A DNA stretch of 61,239 nucleotides from Spirochaetota bacterium (lineage in GTDB: Bacteria > Spirochaetota > UBA4802 > JAFGJZ01), in assembly GCA_027858855.1 (NCBI GenBank), contig JAQIBV010000040.1, positions 1 to 61,239 on the forward strand. Direction: 5' to 3'. The notes under the pieces are model-generated. The model was given only the letters and a program-made list of their open reading frames with translations. It was not told the DNA's origin and made no database searches. Made by a program: the position numbers and the translations under genes. Below, in pieces: positions 55,000 to 61,239 of the stretch (position 1 is the stretch's first letter; the number at the start of each line of letters is the position of its first letter).

Positions 55000-56286
55000 A
55001 TGCGTATACGATCACTGCTTCTTTTTTTTTGTGGCTTTACATTTATTTTTTACGGACATTTAAAAGCCGAACCTGAATTTCAGTTTGTATCATTTGCTGA
55101 TTACTACGGAGGCATAGAGCAAAGCGAGGGTTATGAAAATCTTCGCGCACGCCTTTTTTTCAGCCCCCGTTGCTTTGGCACTATTGATAAATTTGATACA
55201 GATTATGTTGTCTCTGCAACGTTATGGGGGCAACCCATAGGCTCTCCAGGATTCATAGATGCCTATGACATCCCTAACGAGGTCTATCTTTCTAAGAGCA
55301 GCGCGCGCTTTGACCTTTCGGTAGGACAAAAATTGATAACTTATGGTTTCGCGGATGTATATGGTCCGTTAAACGCTCCGCACAGCAGCTACAGCGATAT
55401 ATTAAGCCTTGACGACCAGTTCGAGGGTCGACGCCCCGACCCACTTATTCAACTTCGCTTTTACCCTACAACTGATGACTGCATCGAACTGACATATATC
55501 CCGATTACTCGCCCCGACAAAGAGCGCGACGACAACGTATATCTTCATAAAACGATGGATACTGTCATCTGGAATGATGATCCTTATCTTGTAAACAATC
55601 TTCATTCGATATTTATCAACTACAGCCGGTACGCACAAAAATTCGATCTTCAACTCTTGTACGGTTGGTACACAGAACACACTCCCGATTTTAAAATTGA
55701 TACGATTGACGACAGCATTGCCACAGATATTGATGTAGTATATAACAGAAAACAGACCTTTGGCGCAGCCTATGCAACACGTCTCGGAAGTGCCACATTA
55801 AGTCAGGACTTTGCCTTCAACTTAACCAGTGATTTTTCCGGAACAGATATTGGTGCCCAGGATTCAGACATCACCGTCAACACACAAATTCTTGTCAACC
55901 TGCCATGGAACATATTGAGCCAGCATTCTATTGTATACGCCTACTTTTTTAATCATGATAAATACGATACCGGAAGTGACAAAGTGGCGGCCAATGCCCT
56001 GGCAGAAGAGATCCACGATTTTCACATACAGCCATATCAGCATATTTTATTCTACGTAGGGCACTTCGAACGCAGCTTTCTTAGAGAAAAGCTTAAGGCA
56101 CAGCTTAATGTGGGTTTCTTTTTTTCACCGAACATCTACGTTGCGCCCCGTCTTTCATACAGTATAACCGATCGAAGCAGGTGGGAGGCCGGTATAGACT
56201 ACACTTTCGGAGATCCTCCCAATATCGACCTTCGCAGAAATCCATCAAATGACAACTTCTTCACCAGATTCGTAATGCAGTATTAA
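55000..56286 (+). CDS. Outer-membrane beta-barrel protein of the MMPL operon
   Basis: A signal peptide (about 1-23, ending LKAEP) leads to about 400 residues of alternating, aromatic-rich strands typical of barrels: FDLSVGQKLITYGFADVYGP, HSSYSDILSLDDQFEG and WEAGIDYTFGD. The C-terminus FTRFVMQY ends in an aromatic residue, as the BAM machinery expects. Similar barrels (DUF1302-like) are often encoded beside MMPL transporters, which suggests an outer-membrane end point for the same cargo. It starts 11 bases after the LolA-like gene. Confidence 0.72.
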   Translation: MRIRSLLLFFCGFTFIFYGHLKAEPEFQFVSFADYYGGIEQSEGYENLRARLFFSPRCFGTIDKFDTDYVVSATLWGQPIGSPGFIDAYDIPNEVYLSKSSARFDLSVGQKLITYGFADVYGPLNAPHSSYSDILSLDDQFEGRRPDPLIQLRFYPTTDDCIELTYIPITRPDKERDDNVYLHKTMDTVIWNDDPYLVNNLHSIFINYSRYAQKFDLQLLYGWYTEHTPDFKIDTIDDSIATDIDVVYNRKQTFGAAYATRLGSATLSQDFAFNLTSDFSGTDIGAQDSDITVNTQILVNLPWNILSQHSIVYAYFFNHDKYDTGSDKVAANALAEEIHDFHIQPYQHILFYVGHFERSFLREKLKAQLNVGFFFSPNIYVAPRLSYSITDRSRWEAGIDYTFGDPPNIDLRRNPSNDNFFTRFVMQY

Positions 56287-56518
56287 TATTTATTGTAAAA
56301 TAACGAAATTATTCAATTTTAACGTCTACACTGTTATGGACCTGCACTTAACAGAGGTAACTTCAAAATATCATCATAAAATTAATTCGGTGAAACAACA
56401 ACTTGAATTTGATATACCATAATCATTAATCCTTAAAGACGATCAGTAATCAGATCCGATTACTAATTGTCTTCAAGTAGTTTAAACCCTTAATTTGAGC
56501 TTAACGAGGTATATTTTA

Positions 56519-57205
56519 ATGAAGAAGAAACTGACTGTACTCACAGGTGCGGGTATGAGTGCCGAAAGCGGACTGAGCACCTTCCGTGACAGCGGCGGAC
56601 TATGGGAAGAGTATGATGTGATGAAAGTTGCCAGCATCAGAGGCTGGCAGGAAGACCCTGCGATGGTGCTCCGTTTTTACAATGAACGGCGTAAACAGCT
56701 CGCCACGGTAAAACCGAACGCCGGACACAATGGACTCGCTAGTTTAGAAGAGTTCTATGATGTCGCGCTCATTACACAAAATGTAGATGATCTTCACGAA
56801 AGAGCCGGTAGCAGTCATGTTCTGCATCTTCATGGCAAGCTCACCTCAGCATGCTCTGCTACCGATAAAACCTTGATTTACGATATAGGCTATAAAGAAA
56901 TCAATACAGGTGATGTTGCTGAAGACGGCGGGCAACTGCGTCCGGATATTGTCTGGTTTGGAGAACAGGTTCCAGCCATGGACATGGCCATTCTGCTTAT
57001 TTCAAAAGCCGATATCGTAGTTGTAATCGGTACCTCTCTTAATGTGTATCCGGCGGCAGGACTCGTGCACTACGTCAGTCCAGGTACGCCCTTATATATC
57101 ATCGACCCGGCTAATGTTACTATTCCCCTTCCTAAGGCTCATCACATTAAAGAACCCGCCAGCCGCGGAGTTGTGCTGCTTACAAAGATTCTGCTTAAGT
57201 TATGA
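56519..57205 (+). CDS. Sirtuin deacylase without zinc-binding cysteines
   Basis: The NAD-binding start GAGMSAESGLSTFRD, TQNVDDLHERAG and the catalytic His105 (HLHGKL) identify a Sir2 enzyme. Tyr54 and Arg57 in FYNERR match the class III pair that favours succinyl or malonyl lysine, as in CobB. The zinc ribbon is missing: after His105 only one Cys (Cys112) occurs in the whole protein, where two CxxC pairs are usual. ATG 56519 is preceded by GAGG nine bases away; an in-frame TTG upstream is not. It stands alone. Confidence 0.9.
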   Translation: MKKKLTVLTGAGMSAESGLSTFRDSGGLWEEYDVMKVASIRGWQEDPAMVLRFYNERRKQLATVKPNAGHNGLASLEEFYDVALITQNVDDLHERAGSSHVLHLHGKLTSACSATDKTLIYDIGYKEINTGDVAEDGGQLRPDIVWFGEQVPAMDMAILLISKADIVVVIGTSLNVYPAAGLVHYVSPGTPLYIIDPANVTIPLPKAHHIKEPASRGVVLLTKILLKL

Positions 57206-57419
57206 CAACCCTTTATGATAAGTTATCAGTAATAGAATCAAATATATCCGAATTATAAAATTGACTCGTAAAATTTCAAAAATTTCAAACGCTCCGAAAT
57301 TAAAAGTGTCCACAGCACAATACCACCAAAAATACTTGACTGAAGTCCAATAAAAATTAAAAATGAACAATTGAATAGTTGACATGATTGCAAATCAGGG
57401 GAACAGGTAATAAAAGTAG

Positions 57420-58346
57420 ATGATTCGAAGTGCAATTCTTTTTAATATTATTACTTTTGCCCTAGGAGTAATCGCAAGTTATTCTATTGCCCTACTTGCC
57501 AATAGATACAAGCAAAAAATTCTCAAGTACATAGCGATTTCTCTTACTGTGACACTTTCCACAATAATTGTATCTACATTTTTTCTTGTAGAGCAAAATT
57601 ATCTTTTCAAAACTGCGACATTTGATGAAATACTCTATCTTTATTGTGCAACACACACTTTTACGACTCTTTTTAACACCTGCCTTCATCTGATTGTAAT
57701 AGCTACTTTTCTAAATTCCAGGTTCTGGTCTTCAAAAAAGCTAACTGTATTATCCTTTGCTCTTTTTTCTTTTTTGATACCTCTTTCTGTGTACGTTTCC
57801 ATTACATCAACACCATGGATTGCAGCAAAAAAATTCATGATCGGTTCTTCTCTGTTGAGTTTTTCTGTTTATCTCTTAATAATTTTTATTTCGATTTATA
57901 ATATGAAAGAAGAGAAATTTTTTCGTAAAAAAGTAATAATACTCATTATTGTGTTGTGTGTATTGGCAATAATAACTGGTGTGATTGATTATTCAGTCAC
58001 GGTCAGATGGTCGAAAATCTACAGGCGGGACTATTTCCCACCGGTTTTTATGTTCTCGATGATTTATTACTTCTTTCTATTTGTCACAACCATTACAGTC
58101 GCACTGCCGTATTTAATACGCCCCGATATTTATCACCGTAATTTAAATTATGGACAAATTATCAAACGTTACTCAATAACCAGGCGTGAACGTGAAATAC
58201 TCGACTGCATAGTAAATGGTTACAGTAATTTACAAATCGGTGCTGAATTAAACATTTCGATTTCAACCGTTAAAACCCACGTATATAATCTCTTTCAAAA
58301 AACATCTTCCGAAAACAGAATTGAACTCATTAATGTTTTCAAATAA
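57420..58346 (+). CDS. Second LuxR-family regulator with a membrane N-terminus
   Basis: Residues 1-235 contain about seven membrane helices, followed directly by a LuxR helix-turn-helix (TRREREILDCIVNGYSNLQIG with STVKTHVYNLFQK) at about 245-305. Compared with the 37724-39007 protein it lacks the PAS-like middle region. No receiver is present, so the signal is likely sensed in the membrane. There is no good ribosome site before the ATG. It may control the adjacent metallophosphoesterase lipoprotein gene. Confidence 0.82.
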   Translation: MIRSAILFNIITFALGVIASYSIALLANRYKQKILKYIAISLTVTLSTIIVSTFFLVEQNYLFKTATFDEILYLYCATHTFTTLFNTCLHLIVIATFLNSRFWSSKKLTVLSFALFSFLIPLSVYVSITSTPWIAAKKFMIGSSLLSFSVYLLIIFISIYNMKEEKFFRKKVIILIIVLCVLAIITGVIDYSVTVRWSKIYRRDYFPPVFMFSMIYYFFLFVTTITVALPYLIRPDIYHRNLNYGQIIKRYSITRREREILDCIVNGYSNLQIGAELNISISTVKTHVYNLFQKTSSENRIELINVFK

Positions 58347-58492
58347 GGAACAACTCGAAAACAACTATATCAAAAGAAGTTATTGTCCGTCTTTTTCATC
58401 CGAAAGAAATTTCAAGAAAATTCCATTAATGAATAATTGTAATTTTTTTATAATCTGAATTTTAGTACGAAACCATTATCAACAGGATGAAC

Positions 58493-59434
58493 ATGACAAC
58501 TCATAAGCTTGTTATTACAATGTTATTATATTTGTTTATGCTTTCAGTTATATCATGTACAACGACAATAATAATTCCGGAACCAACATCTCGAAACGAA
58601 ATGTTTATTGTGTGGGCACATTCCGATATCCAGCCTAAAAAACCTGAAGAAAAATTTCATTATGAAGATGCTATAAAGGATGTTACAGGACTTTCGTTTG
58701 TTCCAGATATGGCAATTGTTGCAGGTGATCTGGTTAACAGAAAAAATTCGCAGATGTACTGGGACTGGATGAAGCAGCTGAGGCAAAAAACAGCGATTCC
58801 CTATTGGTATGAAATTTCTGGAAACCATGATCACAACGACATTGAGTCCTATCTACGGAACAGCGGAAAACCAATGCACTATACAGTCCGCTACGGAAAC
58901 CTTCTATTTATATTCCTCTCAGATGAAACAAAACGGGCAGTAACACATATCTCTGATGAAGTATTTCAATGGTGGAAAGAAATAGTGATACAAAATAGCG
59001 ACTCAATTATCATAACAATTACCCACGCTCCTCTTAAACAGAGTCAACTGATTTCGACATATAACTGGACAATGCGTATTGACAGGTCTGAACGATTCTG
59101 GGAAATTATAAAAAAGCACAATGTCGATATATGGATATCGGCTCATGACCATCTTCCCGGTTTTCTTTCAATAAAAAGCACCACTCCTGAAGGATGTAAT
59201 ACTCTATTTCTTGATGTCTCTTCTATTCACAAGACTAGGGGTTCACCAATAGAATCATGGATGTTGTTTTTTAAGAACAATAGCAATAAACTGACCTGTG
59301 CAGCGCGAAGTCATGAAAAAGGCAAGTTTTATACCACAACTTTTGATCGCCGACTCTCACGCCCTTTTATTAATGATGGGGGGAAACCGGTAATCAAATC
59401 AAAATTTGAAAAGCAAAATATTAAGTCTAATTAA
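58493..59434 (+). CDS. Metallophosphoesterase lipoprotein
   Basis: The signal ends SVISC, so the protein is probably lipid-anchored outside the inner membrane. Calcineurin-type motifs follow: HSDIQP (weakened first motif), VAGDLVNR, SGNHDH, ITHAPL and SAHDHLPG. The DxH of motif one reads HSD, so metal site 1 may be altered. Substrates are unknown; exported members include nucleotidases and phosphodiesterases. ATG 58493 with AGGA before it is chosen over 58487. Its end overlaps the convergent gene by 8 bases. Confidence 0.8.
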   Translation: MTTHKLVITMLLYLFMLSVISCTTTIIIPEPTSRNEMFIVWAHSDIQPKKPEEKFHYEDAIKDVTGLSFVPDMAIVAGDLVNRKNSQMYWDWMKQLRQKTAIPYWYEISGNHDHNDIESYLRNSGKPMHYTVRYGNLLFIFLSDETKRAVTHISDEVFQWWKEIVIQNSDSIIITITHAPLKQSQLISTYNWTMRIDRSERFWEIIKKHNVDIWISAHDHLPGFLSIKSTTPEGCNTLFLDVSSIHKTRGSPIESWMLFFKNNSNKLTCAARSHEKGKFYTTTFDRRLSRPFINDGGKPVIKSKFEKQNIKSN

Positions 59435-61055
59435 ATTGATACATAGTCAGCATCTTAAAAGCGTTCTCTGACCCGGAACGCGAAAAGTTATCTGAAAAGC
59501 CATAAAGATCGCGCCTTATAAACTGTGTCGATACTCTCAAATTACGTGGTAGTTCATATGAAGCCCAACAGGTATATACTGAACGAGTATCCTTTAAAGA
59601 GACGCTTTCTCCTGTGGCATCTTCACGATTTATCCATCCGTCAGTATTGATTGACTTGTAATTTTTTCTAGCGATACTGCCTCCCACCTCAAGCATCTTA
59701 TAAGCGACAGTAACTGCAGCTTTTCTTGCTGCTCCATAAGCATAGTAGTATCCCTCACGCGCAAGAACCCGATTACCCCTGAAACGAAAATACTCTGGAG
59801 CGTATCCATTCAAATACATTTCGTAGGCTCCATATGATTGAACCTGCGAAAAAACAGCTGAAACAGTTGCATTGAAATTTATAGAAAAGTTTTTTGAAGT
59901 TAAAAGAAGATCAGTATTCAATTTTAATGGATGTAGAGAGCCTGTACGATCCGTAAAAACATTTAGGTCATAGTAATCATATTCAATGGCAGTACTCAAA
60001 GTAGCAATAAATGCATAACCTGTTGAAGCACGATTGATATGCTGATTAACATAAGATAGATGTCCAGTTTCAAAGTTCAGATATATATTCTTTAAGTTTT
60101 GGTTTCCTGCTCCTAAATCTATTTGTATCTTTGTATAGGGAGAGTTTGCATAAAATCCGTTCATTCTGCCCGTCTGCTTTACTCTTCGTGCTCCATAAAA
60201 TTCGGTATTCATTCCGATGTGCGCTGTATAATGATCAGAATCGGTTATAGAACCACCACCGAACACATAGAGATTATGCCAATATGGTGATGGTAATGTG
60301 CCACCATTAATTGTTTTATTATATCTTCCGTTTTGAGAAATTGTATTCGCGAGAATCAATTGCCTTAACCAGCTGTCCTGTGCATTATCTGCATAGATAT
60401 TTAATAACTGGAAAATAGATTCACCAATAGCAAATCCACCCAAAGGTGTATAGAGCATATCGTTAATACTAATTATTTCCTGAAATTCGCAGAAATATTC
60501 CCAAAACAGGGAACCACCGACTGCGAAGAGAAAGGACTGGTATTGATTATAATTGCTTACACGTGCAGATAAATAGTAACCACTACCGGCAAATGAGTGA
60601 GAAACTGAATTCGTTTCGAAATAGTTATCATCAAACTTCCATGAATCAAACGATTTAAAACGATTTTTTATCTCCTGACCAGAATTAAAAAACTGATCAC
60701 GTTTATTTGTCTGATCATAATAGTACCATGTAGTACCAATGCCCAGAATTATCCCAACACCCTTTAATGTTTTTTTAATATTTGTTTTTAGTGGATAACT
60801 GTCAGGATGTTGCGGTTGATATTTATCATAAACCTGTTCATTATCAGAAAATAGTTCAGAATCAGAATTTAATTCTGATTCTGAACTATTTTCTTTATTA
60901 ACAGGATTTTTAACACCACCAGCTGCATCATCCTGATCAACACAACTAGCGTGCATAATCACAATGAAACATAGAATTAATTGAAAATATAATTTTAAAT
61001 TTCTAATTAAAAAAATTAAGCTTTTTCTATATACTATCATTAAAAAGTAACACAT
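59427..61055 (-). CDS. DUF3943-like outer-membrane protein
   Basis: An N-terminal signal ending MHASC is followed by a Ser/Glu/Asp-rich linker (about 40-75). The rest is strand-rich and matches DUF3943: VGGSLFWEYFCEF, INDMLYTPLGGFAIGE, and a long barrel-like C-terminus ending MLTMYQFN. This suggests an outer-membrane barrel, possibly with an added lipid anchor. No ribosome site is visible for either ATG (61055 or 61040). A perfect long palindrome lies in the linker codons. Function is unknown. Confidence 0.7.
   Translation of the reverse strand: MCYFLMIVYRKSLIFLIRNLKLYFQLILCFIVIMHASCVDQDDAAGGVKNPVNKENSSESELNSDSELFSDNEQVYDKYQPQHPDSYPLKTNIKKTLKGVGIILGIGTTWYYYDQTNKRDQFFNSGQEIKNRFKSFDSWKFDDNYFETNSVSHSFAGSGYYLSARVSNYNQYQSFLFAVGGSLFWEYFCEFQEIISINDMLYTPLGGFAIGESIFQLLNIYADNAQDSWLRQLILANTISQNGRYNKTINGGTLPSPYWHNLYVFGGGSITDSDHYTAHIGMNTEFYGARRVKQTGRMNGFYANSPYTKIQIDLGAGNQNLKNIYLNFETGHLSYVNQHINRASTGYAFIATLSTAIEYDYYDLNVFTDRTGSLHPLKLNTDLLLTSKNFSINFNATVSAVFSQVQSYGAYEMYLNGYAPEYFRFRGNRVLAREGYYYAYGAARKAAVTVAYKMLEVGGSIARKNYKSINTDGWINREDATGESVSLKDTRSVYTCWASYELPRNLRVSTQFIRRDLYGFSDNFSRSGSENAFKMLTMYQFN
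60847..60893. repeat. Perfect palindrome, 23-bp arms, one-base centre, inside a coding region
   Basis: Positions 60847-60869 and 60871-60893 are exact inverted copies around a single T at 60870. The palindrome encodes part of the Ser/Glu/Asp linker (ESELNSDSELF) of the DUF3943-like protein. In mRNA it would form a 22-23-base stem about 160 bases after the start codon. Confidence 0.9.
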
Positions 61056-61239
61056 AATTATATACCATTATTGTAAAGTCAAATTGATAATTAATTCGTT
61101 AATAATTTCTAACAACCATCAAGTTTAATAAAAACGGATTGTATTTTGATTCTTTTCATTGTCGTCTTCTTAAATATGTGTGATTTTATATAAACCAGTT
61201 TACATAAATTGTTTTCTTAAAAATACATATGTTACTGAG

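Overview
The window comes from a Gram-negative (diderm) bacterium, probably an anaerobe and possibly a spirochaete. The evidence is a PlsB acyltransferase, several lipoproteins with relaxed lipoboxes ending in S-C, outer-membrane beta-barrel proteins, a LolA-like protein, and two LuxR regulators with multi-helix membrane N-termini. The phylum is inference from gene content. Genes start mostly at ATG with good AGGAG-type ribosome sites, and TGA is used as a stop. I see no rRNA, tRNA, CRISPR array, intact insertion sequence or attachment site.

Positions 1-15540 are mostly housekeeping: an AT-rich fringe with an unknown membrane-anchored protein, plsB and mfd divergently arranged, a lipoprotein made of two SurA-like repeats, a DUF362-ferredoxin protein, then a peptidoglycan group (M15 peptidase, NamZ, MltG) leading by overlap into a U32 enzyme and a TerB-like protein, and a convergent metallophosphoesterase.

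Positions 15757-26673 hold the most striking unit. A strong promoter drives a 29-codon leader peptide, followed by two back-to-back intrinsic terminators and then a heterodimeric, asymmetric ABC exporter. The same arrangement of parts is known from BmrB-BmrCD of Bacillus. The exporter runs on with short gaps into a tight seven-gene membrane cluster: SpoIIM, a polytopic protein, DUF4129, DUF4350, MoxR, DUF58 and RDD.

Positions 26683-36185 carry, on the minus strand, hom-thrC-lysA followed by a GGDEF response regulator, then an amidohydrolase, the wreck of a flavodiiron protein gene (plus strand), a DJ-1/PfpI protein, a divergent transketolase-like enzyme and a truncated P-loop kinase.

Positions 36358-47834 are accessory and more AT-rich: a lipoprotein with a CATAC-N4-GTATG dyad at -41.5 of its promoter next to a LuxR gene, a small SHOCT protein, a DPM1-GtrA and a GT39-DUF2141 glycosyltransferase, TetR, a DsrE lipoprotein with a CRP-like dyad at -41.5, repeated hairpins, a tandem NTF2-like protein, an apparently leaderless Crp/Fnr gene, a C_GCAxxG_C_C protein, and an XRE/DUF2178 pair.

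Positions 48050-61239 concern the envelope: a SHOCT remnant, an RND pump with a cupin, a three-gene MMPL/LolA-like/beta-barrel operon, a zinc-less sirtuin, a second membrane LuxR, a metallophosphoesterase lipoprotein and a DUF3943-like protein whose gene holds a perfect 23-bp-arm palindrome.
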